From NCBI GenBank assembly GCA_029959085.1, contig JARWIR010000062.1, positions 2,604,001-2,668,000 of the forward strand: a stretch of 64,000 nt of DNA. The letters run 5' to 3'. Origin of the DNA: Nemophila menziesii. Lineage: Eukaryota; Streptophyta; Magnoliopsida; Boraginales; Hydrophyllaceae. The notes under the pieces are model-generated. The model had not been told where the DNA came from. It saw only the letters and a list, made by a program, of their open reading frames with translations, and did not search any database. Below, piece after piece: positions 1 to 12,350 of this stretch. The position numbers and the translations under genes are program-made. Position 1 is the stretch's first letter; each line of letters begins with the position of its first letter.

Positions 1-5
1 GGCTA

Positions 6-1764
6 TTGTTGTCCGGAACATCTGTAGGGGGAAAAGGACGCATTGCTGTCGAGGAGACTTCCATGGCTGCTTCGGCGAGGGGAAAGGTATACAAACTGCT
101 GGAACTTAAAAATCCAGCGAACGGAACAGGAGTCGTTGGGAGTTTCTCGGCTATAGGTAGAGGGACAGTAACGGGTAATAACATAGTTATCCCTGTTATC
201 GAGGACAAAGATGAAATTAAGACAAAAAATGTGACAGGAGCAGAAGAATTTTTAGAACTAGAAGGACTAATTGAAGATAATGTAGTAGAGGTAAATAATA
301 CCATCCCTACAGTTATTCGAACGAATGAGGAAATACATGAAGGAATTCTCCTTTGGCGGAATACTGTTGTAGCTAGACTATGGGGGAGGGATGTTGGTTT
401 CACTTACTTATCATCGAAATTGAGGCAAATTTGGAATCCGTTGGGATAGTTGGAACTAGTAGATGTAGGGTATGGTTACTATTTGTTGAAATTTGAGGAA
501 AGAGAGGATTTTAACTTCCCAATAACTAGCGGGTCGTGGATGGTGCTAGATCACTATCTCATAGTAAGAGAATGAACTCTGAACTTCAATCCACTAACTA
601 TCTCGATAACAACAACAACGGCTGGGGTTAGAATATCAAATGTAGGTATGCATAATTATACGACTCGTATATTAAGGAAATTTGGTGATAAGCTAGGTCA
701 AACTATTAAAATTGATCCTATGACTAAGGGGAGACTAAGGGGAAATTACGTGTGATTAGCTATCAAATTAGATTTGAAAAAACCCTTGGAGCTGGAAGTA
801 AGGATTGGATCAGAAGTTTGAAAGGTCGAATACGAAGGATTAAATCTAATATGTTTCGATTGTAGTAAGTTTGGACATAGAAGATATAATTGCCCGCCTA
901 ATGCACCTAGTAGAATGGAAGAGGATATGAGTAGAACTGGGGATCGGGAGATAAATAGTGAAAGTAGAGTAGAAGCCCCAAGTGACAAGAAAAAATACGG
1001 GGAATAGATGAGGGTTAGAACAGAAATAGAGGGAATGGGAAAGGTGTCACAAACAATGCAACCAAACTGACTCACCAAGGCGGTTTGGGGTGAGGCGTTA
1101 CACATGGAGGAAGGTAATTTATAGGCTAGAAACTACACACAAGGAATACAAAGTAGGGGTCAAAGACGAGTAACAGTAAAGGGAAGAGCATGAATTGGGC
1201 TAGGTCAAGCAACAAAGTTGGGGGCGGAGCGAATGATCACCATGTGATAGCTTCACAAGGTTTTGAGCAGCAGAAAAAGCTTAAAGATGAGGTATTGGTA
1301 CTTGAGTTCGCGACTGGGGAACTTGGTAAGGAGGATAATATAACGAAAAGGAGAAGGAGATCTAATGGGACTAAGGGTGGCAAGGATATCTTGAGTGGTT
1401 GTTTGGATACACTGAAAAAGGAAGGGGGTCAGGGACTGTGAGCATGGCTGCTGGTTGGCCTGATGGGGATGTGGAAGATGAGGGATTGGTGGAAGTTATT
1501 ATTGAGAAAAATGAATTATTTGGGAGGGACCAAACTGCAATTATTAAAAATAAAGGTCCTATTGAAATTGGGCCAGTGACTTCGATGACAACAGTAGTGA
1601 CTGCTCTAGCAAAGAATCTCAAGCAAATTACAGGTCACTCCTTAGCCGCTATGCCTCCGGATCCATCGTGGGAGGACAATGCGAATGATGAAAGAAGCGA
1701 TTCCATATGGGTCGATAGTCAAGTAGTAAATTCCCATGAGGAATCACATCAACAGATCGAGTAG
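6..1764 (+). pseudogene. LINE ORF1 protein remnant (DUF4283-like plus zinc knuckle)
   Basis: ORF1 proteins of plant L1 elements bind the element RNA. The frame from base 6 holds a DUF4283-like domain (LWRNTVVARLWGRDVGF near 354-400, then SGSWMVLDHYLIV near 530-565). A CCHC zinc knuckle follows in the same frame at 852-893 (CFDCSKFGHRRYNC, spacing C-x2-C-x4-H-x4-C). In-frame stops occur at 447-449 and at least three more times before 830. Beyond about 1000 the reading moves to other frames (open stretches 1190-1441 and 1399-1764), which are lysine- and glutamate-rich like the tail of ORF1. The first open stretch starts with TTG, so the true start lies upstream or is lost. No function is expected now. 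Confidence 0.75.
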
Positions 1765-1904
1765 AAAATTGAACGCAACGATGACGACGTGGTCATGGTG
1801 TCTCGCGCTTGATGCGCCCTGGGTTAATCTCTTACTTTTTATTTTATTAATTAATGAATATCTCAAATGATGCAGGTTTGACATGGGGTGGGTCGAAACA
1901 ACCC

Positions 1905-2530
1905 CTTAATATATTAATTTGGAATTACTATGGCGCAACAATGCCTAGGTTTCGTCGGGTGGTATGAGATATGATGACAAGCAACTGGGTATGGCTCACG
2001 GTAATAGTGTAACCCCGTGTTGGTGTCTTGAATGAAAATAACATAATTAACTCTCTACAAAAAGATAATTCAGTTAGGGTGGATTCCATATGCTATAGAG
2101 GGGGTATTTGGTTATTATAGAATGATTCGAACATTAATGTCAGGGTTCTATCTGCGGGTCGCCAAGTAGTAAACATAGAAAGAAGTCAGAAAGTGTATAA
2201 GTCTTGGATTTTCTCGGCAATATACGCAAGCCCAACTTATAAGGAAAGAGAAATATTATGGTAGGCACTCCATCACGCCTTTCACAACCTACAAACTCCA
2301 TGATTAGTGGCTGGTGATTTCAGTCAAGTTGGATTAAAAATAGACAAAAAGGGGGCGTTACAGGTGTCTCAAGAAAAATGGAACGGTTTGAGGAGTGGTG
2401 GCACAGTTGTGGCTTGATTTACTTGGGATTTGACGGACCGTGATAAACCTGGTGTGATTCATGGAATTCCAGGCAACAAATCATAGAACGTTTGGACAGG
2501 ACTTATGGTAATGTGGAGTGGCAGGTCACA
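1905..2530 (+). pseudogene. LINE ORF2 endonuclease domain remnant
   Basis: This part of ORF2 nicks target DNA in L1 elements (endonuclease/exonuclease/phosphatase fold). Scattered over changing frames are the landmarks of the plant L1 version: IWNYYGATMPRFRRVV near 1912, GGIWLLWN near 2100, FSAIYASP near 2215, LVAGDFSQ near 2305, LGFDGP near 2430 and ERLDRTYGNVEWQ near 2487-2525. Stops interrupt every frame. The sequence after about 2530 is unrelated, so the reverse transcriptase part has been lost. Confidence 0.75.
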
Positions 2531-3419
2531 TAACTCTCCTCCCTTACTTTCAACTTCTTATCTAAAACTAAAACCTCATATCAATCCTTCAAACCCTAAC
2601 CCCTCTTTCAAAAATCCTCGTTCTCATGCCTAGGTAAATATCCACTAATCAATCCTCAAAAAACTTCCTCATATAGAGCTACTAGAGTTCCACCCAATAG
2701 AGGTGCCCAAGGAAAACGTCTACTCATCATAGTGAAGAAGATGAACCATATGTGGATGCCTCAACCAAAGGATTCCAAGGAGAAGTTTCAAGCACAAGGT
2801 CACCTGTGTAAGAAAAATATGAAGGTTATTTTGGGAGGATTCGTCAACAATATTGCATTAAGTATCACTATCAAACTTGAGCGTGGTAAGGAAACTAATC
2901 TCTACAATCTTCTTCAAGCCCAAGGTCTCAACAAATTCCTATCAATCGAAGGCAATGTATATAGCTCTCATTTTATTGAGTTCTATAAACATGCTAGAAA
3001 TAATGACGAACTAGGGTGTATCAATTTTTTTTGATGTCGACATTTTTCTCAATAGTGTGTCTATTTCAAAAATGTTTGATCTTCAAAATTCCAATTTCGA
3101 TTTACTTATGAATAATGATTGGTTTAGTTCAATGGAAAGGAAACGAATCAAAAATCGTACCAATATCAACAAATTTATTGAATCCAAGATGGTTACGAAA
3201 CATACCCAACCTTGGGAAACTATGAAATTTTGTCTATGATATTCGGATCGCCCATAAACTTCTCAGTCACTATATTATTATAAAATATAGACAAGACGAC
3301 ATTATTATCACCATATGAATTCACCATGCTCTTCACATTTACATGGGTGAGTAAATCAACCTTTGTGTTATCCTTTTAAAAACATGTTTAGAGCCCTTTC
3401 AAATGCCTCTATATCAAAG

Positions 3420-4647
3420 TGATGTCTCCCCATTTGTGATGATTTAATATTAATTGGAGACATCATTTTAGGTGTATTTATTAGGTTATAGGTCGATTTT
3501 CTCATGATTTAAGATACTTTCCTATTTCTTGTCTTGATTTAATTATTTATTATTTTTAGAGCATATTGGGTTTAATATATTTATTTAGTGTGAAGCTTTA
3601 AATATATATGGTAATTAATTAGATTCCAAGTTAATTCTAAGAGATAAGGGAAAAAGGATAAACATGAAAATTGGAGATAAATGAAAGAAATATAAAAAAG
3701 GAAAAGATAAAGTTGTCAAATAAATCTGAATTCCAGCAACAACGATCATAAAAGTGATCATACTCAAGATTGGCTAGATATTTGGAAGAATGGTCTGAAT
3801 CAAAGTTATAGAGCTTTCCGAGACAATCAGTTTCGACTATTGGAACGCGTCAAACGGATAAATATTGAAGGAGTTACGGCCAAAACAAAACAACGCCAGA
3901 ATCTTACCTTTTCTATATTTTAGGGTTATGAATTTGAGTTGGGCTAGGAGTCCAATACCTATCTTCTACTCCAAGAAACGTTTTAGGGTTTCCTATACCC
4001 TATAAATACACCCTCTTATCATAAGAAACACATCCTTGGCAAATCTTAAGCCAGGAAGAAGCTTACAACAAGAGAAGAGAAGTCCTTGGCAAATCTTAAG
4101 CCAGGAAGAAGCTTACAACAAGAGAAGAGAAATCTGGAAGGAGCTGAACACCATATCATGTCTTCTTCAACCTTCAAATCTGTAATTGTTTTCTTTTCTT
4201 TCTTTAGTATGAATTAAATAATTTTAGCTTGAGATTTATCATATATGTATGAACCCTAGTTCTTATTGTGATACTACATGATTCACCCTTACATGATATA
4301 ATAAACAAGACTAGTGGGGATTACTTGCTAATTTCTCGAGCTAAACTATCATACTATTTGTTTTTTCTTTTATTTACTTTTATGTTTAATTTATTAGTCT
4401 AATTTTCTATTGCTAAAAATCAAATAAAAATCTCTTTGTCTTTATTTTCTTGCGTATTATTAATTCTAGCTTTCGATCTGCACTAGATAAATTGCATAAG
4501 TTCTCTCTAAGCGTAGTCTCTGAGGAACGAATCTTATTTATCATCAAAACTTGCATACGTCCTGTATACTTGCAGAACCGTGCTCAGCCTAGGGTGTTTA
4601 TTTTCACTTATTGTATTCATTATTTTATCACACCTTAGGCGACACCA
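3420..4647 (+). repeat. Solo LTR, Athila-type subfamily 1
   Basis: A single LTR starting TGATGTCTCCCC and ending GGCGACACCA, alignable from end to end with the LTRs of the young element at 29474-40720. It has no primer site, internal region or partner LTR. The flanks CAAAG (3415-3419) and CAAAC (4648-4652) look like a target-site duplication with one mismatch. A TATA box (TATAAATA) lies at 4001-4008. Solo LTRs arise by recombination between the two LTRs of one element. It interrupts an env-like ORF. Confidence 0.8.
4033..4132 (+). repeat. 50-bp tandem duplication inside the solo LTR
   Basis: Two adjacent copies (4033-4082 and 4083-4132) that look identical, beginning TCCTTGGCAAATC. The other LTRs of this family in the window have one copy, so this is a local duplication just downstream of the presumed transcription start. 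Confidence 0.9.
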
Positions 4648-5126
4648 CAAACGTAATGGTTATTAGTCGTATTTGTGAAATGAAAAATGTTCTTGTGTCC
4701 GATGAAATACATGAGTTAGAGTCTAGTTGGTTTATTAATCTTCTATAAATGGTACGGATATTTGGTTATATAAGAATCTCTTCCCAAATTCGTCAAAGGA
4801 AGGATAAAAGATGAAGCTTCTCATGGTGTTCTTTCTGAGGGGAATCCTATTCACGATTACTATGAAAGTTTTGATCCCTCATCCTCTTTCGATTCATCCT
4901 TGTTACAATACTTCTCCTCCTCATAACCATACTCATAACAATCAAGTCCCTTCATTGGATTATCTATCTAAGGAAGAAGCCACGACGATGTTTAATAAGA
5001 TTATAGGCACCATTGAAAGTGGTTTTGCCAAGATAAATGAAAGTATCGACAACGTTTCGTGCATGATGATGTCTCCTATCTTGTGATATATTAATCTATT
5101 CAAGAGAAATAATTTTGGGGGTATAT

Positions 5127-6632
5127 TGGACCTAAGTGAGGGTTATTCCCTAATATTCGACATATCTTACTTTTCCATCTCTTTTTGGACAGATTGCTAT
5201 TTATAGAGATTTTGTGACTTAATTGTGTGTTAAGCGTGTATCTTTTAAATACGCGGTCAAATATAGATACCAAGATGATAAGGAGAAGTCAAGAAGTCAA
5301 GTCCAAACACAAATCAAAGTGTAAAAGGAGCTTAAAGTCAATTTGGATAAGTTAGAGCGTTTACCGGCGGAAATCCTTGAAGTCACTTGATTTTGTAACC
5401 ACTATTAAATTTCTCAGATATTTAGATAGATTTCATTTTTATTTGGATATAGATTCAAGTCAGTGACGCATGAGAAGTGACAAAATTCAATTCGGAGTTG
5501 AGATAAAGAAGTTATGCTTTTTTCTTACATCGTGACTCGAACCTGTCCAACACTAGCTAAAAACGACCTGGGCTATTTGTAACTCATTTAAGTGAGCCCA
5601 TTTGACCCCTAAACATTTTTAGGTTAGTATATAAGCCTTTTAGAAGCTTCTAATTCCTTACACAAGAAAAATTACTCATTTAAAGAGGAGACACACACCT
5701 AGAGAAGGAACTGAAGAAGAGGAGGAGGCTTTCTACCCAATTTCACCTTTCTCCACCATTACATACCCGAATCATTTGGAGTCTTACGTTAATTTCATTC
5801 CATTTTTCATTCTAAACTTAATTATTCCATTATTTAGTATCAATTTTTGGTTTTACATATTGAACTAAAACTCTTGTGCTTGAGGATTGCAATGTGTATA
5901 AACCATTGTTGAATATTTTTATGTTTATTTGAATCTTAGATATTTTATATTGCAATGAATTGAGTTAATTTTCCATTGATTATACAAATATGCTTATTTC
6001 TAATTGTGACTTTATTAAGTATTAATTAGTGTTAGTAGTCTCAACTATCTCCCATAAGGGAGATTGGATTACGGAATTAGTCTATAAACGCTTGGTGTGC
6101 GTTAGTTAACCGGAAGATCTTGACTAGCCAAGTAATTGTTAAGGTTTGAACCTTTAGCACTCATAGCATTTGTAGGGTCACCCAGGAGGCCCTATTTCCG
6201 TAAGATAGCTTCCTATCTACCCGCGAGGGATTTTCGAAGACATTTGAGTTCCGACTAATGTGAAAATACCAATTCGCCTTTGTTTCAAATGATATTTAAA
6301 TGGTTGACTTTGGGAATTACCAACAAGACTCAAGCATATCTCTCAGCCATCTATTATCTAAATAGAATTTTACTTTTTATTTCTTTATTTAATTGTTTAG
6401 TTTATTGCAATTAGATTTTATTCACAAAAACCCAACAAATTTTATATTTACTTACCTGTCATTTACTTAACAACTTTCACCATTACACTCGAACAAACAT
6501 TAATCATAACTTTGATAGTCCTTATGAAGACGATAATTTCTTATACTTATCTTTATTACTTGTCAACACCCTGTACACTTGTGGGCAAGAAAAGCCTTAT
6601 TTCGTCGATTTTACTATCACGCTTGGGGGCCA
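5127..6632 (+). repeat. Old LTR-like sequence
   Basis: It follows the env-like ORF tail and a polypurine-like run (TTTTGGGGGTATAT) at 5113-5126, as a 3' LTR would. It has a TATA-like TATATAAG near 5630, a leader-like GA-rich stretch near 5680-5740, and the internal landmarks shared by Athila-type LTRs here (a cluster of short GC-richer blocks near 6050-6250, and a CTGTACACTTG block near 6570). Both ends are approximate. The short hydrophobic open frames at its right side are LTR sequence, not genes. Confidence 0.45.
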
Positions 6633-6689
6633 AACACATGCATAAAAGCTAAGATGATGAAAGAAGATCACAAAGTTTTCCTCCTTGGA

Positions 6690-7655
6690 ACAACATTGTC
6701 TAGAAAAGGGTTCTTAAGGGGTGTTTGTTTAATCTTTTTGTTTATGTTCTCGGGACTATGTTTATCATATGCTTTGTTTTTTGCCTTATGTTAGGCCTTA
6801 AAACTTTACTTTTAATTATCTACTTGGTTGTAATATCCTTAATACTTTATGCTCGTAATTCTGGATTTTCTTTAAATGGTTCTCATAGTTGGATGTTTAA
6901 GGGATTATGCTATTTATATTTTCATATCTCTTCCTAACAAATTTGGGATATCTTTATGATATTTAATTGAGTTGGGTTAATTGAATTACTCCATTGTCTT
7001 ATGTATTTGTTATAATTACTCATGTGCTCTGGTTGTCGTAATTAAGCTAACACCCACATTAGGGGTTTAATTGCAAACCTAGTGCATAAGCGCCTATTGT
7101 GAGGCAGCGAACCAGAAGGTCTTGTACACTAGGTAGTCAATTAGGGTTAGGATTATAATTCATCGGATAGCCAGAGGGTGTGTAAGGTTGGCTATAATAT
7201 CACTTGGATGGGGAGTTAGAGTACATTAGAATCTTGACTAATGTGACCAAATCCTACTCACCCTTATCAATAACAAGATTAATTGGCTGCATAAACTATT
7301 ACTAGCAATTCCTCAAGCAACCCTCTCCCATTAGTTCATCTTCTATAATTTATTTATCTTATTTACTTGTTTAGTTACGATTAGCTTAATATTTATTGCA
7401 TTTACTTTATCATTAGATGTTAGTAGTTGAAAACCAAAGAAACATATCCTATTTGAAATATTTACTATTTTGTTATTTCTATTACAAACTTCACACATTT
7501 ACACTAGATTAAACACCATTAATCGCAATTTAACTCCTAAGGAAAATGACAACCCTACTTATCACTTTTACTTGCATTCGATCCATACACTACAGAGCGT
7601 CACCCCAGTTCTACTATTGCTTATTTATTTATCAAACATTGGGGGACAGAAAGTA
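6690..7655 (+). repeat. Old LTR-like sequence with decayed primer site after it
   Basis: A second divergent LTR-like stretch. The middle block near 7060-7150 matches the layout of the other LTRs. At 7659-7680 the sequence TGGAAACACTGTTGGGGATT resembles the tRNA-Asp primer site with C-to-T and G-to-A changes. A gag start follows. The left boundary is uncertain. Confidence 0.4.
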
Positions 7656-7744
7656 AAATGGAAACACTGTTGGGGATTATTGTGTAGATTTTTGTGTTTT
7701 TATTTTAGAGTAGAAGTGACTAGTTTGTTATATGTTTTACAGGG

Positions 7745-8191
7745 TTTTTGTGTATTTGTCTCTTCTCAGATATACATGTTTATGCACTCGAATCCCGAGA
7801 GGCTATTTTGAGACCAAAGAAAGAGAAAAAGAGTAAGAAGAAAACAAGATTAATAACTAATCTTAATCACCCACCTAGTTTTGAAGCCATTGATAATCAA
7901 TTTGACCCACCTCTAGGACCTAATCCACTTGAGGGATTTCAAGATAATATTTCGCAAGGAGCGAACTTGAATAGAGCCAATCCACCAAATAGAGCCAATC
8001 CACCAAATTGAGCTAATCATCTAGTTTAAGGCCTCCCTGATCCAGGAGTTCCTTTTCATGCTCAACCTTTGGGGATTTCCCCTCTAGCTATTCAAGTCGC
8101 GCGTTTTAAGCCCGATATGGGTATGTTGAATCAATTCCTTAGCTATGGGAATTATAGTTGAGCCGTCCACCAAGATCTGGATCATGCTATT
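7745..8191 (+). pseudogene. Gag N-terminal fragment, cut by element A
   Basis: Start of an Athila-type gag. The open part 7748-8011 ends in a short repeat (NRANPPN twice). In-frame stops follow, then the conserved gag entry with PFHAQPLG, FKPDMGMLNQF and AVHQDLDHAI, the segment that leads into the capsid-like domain in other copies. At 8192 it is cut cleanly by the 5' LTR of element A, so A is the younger of the two. No continuation is seen in the window. Confidence 0.65.
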
Positions 8192-9706
8192 TGATGTCTC
8201 CTCATTTGTGATGAATTAATATTAAGATGAGACATCATTTTTAGTGATTTAAATGTCTTTCTAGTCGATTTTCCTGAGAATTATTACACTTTCCTATTTC
8301 TTGTCTTGATTTAGTAAATTATTATTTTTAGAGCATATTGAGTTTAATTATTTATTTAGTGTGAAGCTTTAAAGATAATTATGGAGTTTAATTAGAATCC
8401 AAGTCAAAGACTGAGAGATAAGAAAAGAAGATAAGCATGGAAATTGGAGATAAGGAAAGAAAAGCTAAAATATGGAAAAGGAAAAACTGGCATAAAATCT
8501 GAATTTCACCACCCACGACCACAAATCAGCTTATATCTCAAAATCAGTGGGGAATTTGGAGAAACGGTCAAGCGAAAAGTTAAAGATCTTTCCGAGACGA
8601 TGAATTTTGACTACTCATACGCGTCAAACGGATAAGAATTGAAGTTGTTAGGACCAAAACAAAAACGGGTTTGATTTTATATTTTAGGGTTACGAATTTG
8701 AGTTTGGCTAGGATTCTACTACTTACCTTCTCCTTGAAGAAAACAAATTAGGGCTTCTCTACACCTATAAATACACCCTTATATCACTTGTAAATCATCC
8801 TTGCCTCATAGTAATTAGTCCTTAGGTTTATTATCATTGAAATTATTGTAGAGAGCAAGATGAAGTCTTTCATTATTTCTTTTAGTTTATTTCCTTCAGG
8901 TATGAACTAATTTTCCCATAGCTTGGGTTTTGCATCATGTATAATCTATGGATTCTATTTTCTTTCTATCTAAGTTTCTTTGGGAAACTTAGATATTAGC
9001 TTCTTACCTATATATTTGTTTATGTGTTTTGATACATTGCCTATTTTCCTTGCGGTGTGCAACGTTTAGGATTACATTAATAGTAGTTAGATGATCACCT
9101 TAGCTGGGTGTCTAATTATTGAAGCACCACATAACGTCTAGTGTCGATATTGGTCTTGACAACACTAATTCTAGCTAGATAGTCATTAGGGTATAATATA
9201 ACCACTATCACCATGTTTGGAATTGAGTGCTTAGGGCCTTGGTTGCGCTTGTTAACCCTATTTAAACCAGCCTCGTGGTGTGTCCGTAGCCCCCTTAGTC
9301 GCTCTCAAGGTCTAAGGTATGGGAATTTAGAATCCTGACTAAGTATCTAGGACCCAATTATCTCCCTTATTAACTAGAATTAGAAGGATTAGTGCATACT
9401 AGCAAAACCTAAGCTATACTTCGCATCTCATATTTCTTATCTTTTATTTATTGTCTTTTATATTTCCTTAGTTTAAATTAATTATCTCGAATTATTCACC
9501 TTTACTTCTGTCTTTTAATTAATCACTATCTACTCGTTATTTCTGCTCATTCGTATAACACACTAAGTCCCTGAGAACGAATCTAACTTATCATTAAAAC
9601 TTGCATACGTCATGTAATACTTGCAGTACTGTGCTTGTCTAGGGTGAAAGTGTATTGTTTTCTGGCTTATATTTATCTTATTTTTATCACACCCTAGGCG
9701 ACACCA
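8192..9706 (+). repeat. 5' LTR of element A
   Basis: 1,515 bp from TGATGTCTCCTC to GGCGACACCA, directly before the primer site. TATA box TATAAATA at 8766-8773. It aligns with the LTRs of the young element and with the solo LTR at 3420-4647. Confidence 0.85.
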
Positions 9707-9712
9707 AGTTTT

Positions 9713-9730
9713 TGGCGCCGTTGTCGGGGA
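9713..9730 (+). promoter_or_regulatory. Primer-binding site, tRNA-Asp
   Basis: TGGCGCCGTTGTCGGGGA lies 6 bases after the LTR. It is complementary to the 3' end of plant tRNA-Asp(GTC) with one mismatch. This tRNA is the usual primer of Athila elements. Confidence 0.85.
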
Positions 9731-9862
9731 CTTGTGTCTCGTTAGCGTGTGTGCTATCTATTTCGAGTAGTAGTTTTTAGTTAATTTTTATTTTTCAGTA
9801 TTTAGTTTTTATTTTCTCAAATTTACGCTTGTGGTTTTCTTTAATCCTTACAGGTTTTAGCC

Positions 9863-12350
9863 GTGTTTAATTCTTGGCCACCGCTACCGGAGCCTGAGAG
9901 GAGCTTTAGAGGTTATAACAAACGTCTTCGTGAGGAAAGAGCCTTAAGAAGAGCTATGGCAGACGTACGAGATCAAGTAGATCCACCCGTAGATCCGAGA
10001 GTCCTAGGTCCATTAGGACATTTACAACCACCACCGGTAGGAGGTAACAGAAACAACAATCATCAGAACAGAGTTGAGCAAGACCTTCCAGGTTTAAGAG
10101 TGCCGTTTCATGTTCAACCAGTAGGTTACCGTCCTCCGGAGATTCAAAATATTAATTTTTGACCCGATCTGGGTATGCTCAGTCAGTTTCAAAGTTTTGG
10201 ACTCTATAGTGGTACAGCAATTCAAGATCCGGTAAGAGCGATTCAGAAATTTATGCAGATTTGTGATGCCTATGTTACTCTAGGCATTACACGCGAGCAA
10301 CTGTATTGTCATATGTTTTCGTTCTTTCTGATCGGTAGAGCTGGTGAGTGGGTAGATAGGCAACCACCAGGGACAATCAACACATGGACAAAAATTCAAG
10401 ACGCGTTTTTCAACTGTATTTATCCGAAGAGTATGAGACTCAAAGACCAAAGCGAGCTTGCAAACTTTTGTCAAGAAGATGGAGAAGAAGTAGGAGAAGC
10501 ATGGACAAGGTTTCAACAAAAGTTAGCTAGATGCATGCTCCATGGTTAAACCCCAGCTCTACAGTTAGCTATATTCTATGAAGGTATCAATAGAGAAAGT
10601 AGGTTGAAGGTAGATAACCTTGGGAAAGGGAATTTCGTGTCCATGGATCCTGCTGAAGCCACTGAGGTTTTCGAAAATATTATAGAACAAGAAAGGAGTT
10701 GGCCATCTTCACGAGCTCCTATTACAAAAGCCCGAGGTACGCTTCGATTAGATGCATAAACTGCAAACTCAGCTTAATTATCCGTATTAGAGAATCAAAT
10801 TAAAGAACTTAAGCTTGAGATGCAGAGAAATTTAGCCGCAACAAATGTAGTGCAAGAAGCACAAGGTTGTCAACAATGTGGGGTTAATAATCATACATGG
10901 GAGGAGTGCGAAGGAAATCCACAATCTGTTTACTTCATATCCAACCGAGGAGGTTATCAATTTGGTAACAGAATTCATCCGGGTATACAGTATTCAAATC
11001 CACAGGGGGCCGCTAATCCTCGTCCCCAGAATAACTCTTTCCAACCAAGAGGTCATTATCAAAATCAATATTAGAATAGACCTGCTCCCCAAAAACAACC
11101 TGTTCAAGATGCCTATACCGATTCGTTAGCTCAGAAAGCTTTACCACAGTATCCTCAAGAGGGAGCTGTGGATAATCAACAATTGACAAAAATTATGGAT
11201 CTTATGACCACTAATATGCATTCCCAGGGTGAGAAGTTACGAGAACAAGAAGCTTCAATTCATATTTTAGGTACTCAAGTAGAGCAGATGAACAAAGTTC
11301 TAACAGGCATTATGGAACATAAAGAATTGAAGGCTATCGAAGGAGGTGATGACAATGTTGGGTTTGAAGCTTGTAAGTATATTTGCCTTGAAATTGAAGA
11401 AAAGAAGGAAGTACCACATGCTGCCGAAAGTGTCGTGGAAGTTCTGAGTACCGAAGAAGAACCAACCAAGTCTATCCCCGTGGACTCTAACTGTTCAGAG
11501 AGTGAAGTGGAGGAAGATTCTGAAAAATCCAAATTTATACAGCTTCTGAAGGATATGCAAGAAGAGATTAGATCGGTAATGGAGTTCCAAGCTGAGCTGG
11601 CTCAAGAGAAAGAGGAAGAAGCCTCAGAAGAACCAAGAATTGAAGTTGCACCTGCTGTGCAAGAAAAGAAGGAAGAAGAGAAGGTGGAATCGCCACCAGT
11701 TGTTCAAACAGTGCCATCAACCATTCCTGATACAAATCCGAAAGGTGACACCGAACTCAAGACATTTGTAGAGACGTACACTCCTGAAAATATCAACGCC
11801 AAGATGCTTGAGATTGCAAAGAAAGGGCTTACACCGCAACAAGTTTTCACGCAAGTTATTCCAGAGAAAGAAGCGAATGTAGAAGCCAAAAGAGAGAACT
11901 TGAGAGTCTCAAGGAGAACAGAAAAAGAGTTACCATTGAAGCTCAAAGATCCGGGAAGCTTTAACCTTCCTATTCAAATAAATGGTATGCTAAAGGTGAA
12001 AGCTATATACGATATGGGTTCAGGTGTGAATCTTATGACTAAATCCGTGTTCGAGAGACTTGGACTACAGAGATCAGATAAAGCTCCATTGAAGTTGCAG
12101 TTTGCTGACAACTCAGTTACCAAGACATGGGAACAGTTGAGGACGTCCTTGTCCGAGCAGGTAGTATCGCCATCCCTACTGACTTTGTTATACTTGATTT
12201 CGATGCAGATAAGCAGGTTCTAATCATACTTGGACGACCTTTCATGGCCACAAGTCAGAGTGTCATCAACTTCCGAGAAGGGACCATTACCCTTCATGCT
12301 AAGAACGTATCTGAGACCTTCTATGTCTTGGGTAAGAAACCAAGGAAGTT
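9863..12350 (+). pseudogene. Element A gag-protease remnant
   Basis: Gag forms the particle; the protease cuts the polyprotein. One frame runs from 9863 to about 12127 with in-frame stops at 10160, 10547, 10757, 10775 and 11072. The capsid-like region carries AIQKFMQICDAY and GEAWTRFQQKL (10230-10530). A CCHC knuckle CQQCGVNNHTWEEC lies near 10872-10913. A long acidic linker follows (11330-11760), then the protease with YDMGSGVNLM near 12010-12040. Near 12127 the frame shifts by one, and the protease continues as DFVILDFDADKQ and ILGRPFMAT (12185-12255). No ATG precedes the conserved start; the open frame begins at GTG. The damage is old and spread out. Confidence 0.8.

Larger units (their letters stand above)
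1..2530 (+). mobile_element. L1-type LINE, 5' part, decayed
   Basis: Continuous remnant of a non-LTR retrotransposon in the order ORF1 (DUF4283-like domain, CCHC knuckle) then the ORF2 endonuclease domain. Homology stops near 2530, before any reverse transcriptase, and the left end runs off the window. Several stops and frame changes show that it is inactive. The assignment rests on reading the translated domains by eye. Confidence 0.8.
2699..5086 (+). pseudogene. Athila-type env-like ORF (plant transposon protein), split by a solo LTR
   Basis: Two parts, 2699-3419 and 4648-5086, read as one decayed ORF once the solo LTR between them is ignored. The first part has the layout of the plant transposon protein found after pol in Athila-type elements: a charged leader, then NLLQAQGLNKFLSIEGN and SSHFIEFYKHARNNDE (2905-3010), resembling the element C copy near 56850-56950. 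One frame change is needed near 2870. The second part ends in a helical, probably coiled-coil tail (LSKEEATTMFNKIIGTIESG, then FAKINESIDNV) with a stop at 5084-5086. The molecular role of these proteins is unknown. Family identity is inferred from layout and is less secure than for the other copies. Confidence 0.5.

Noticed and set aside
6579..6937. Hydrophobic frames suggesting an envelope membrane segment
   Set aside because: They lie in T-rich LTR-like sequence and are not conserved in other copies.
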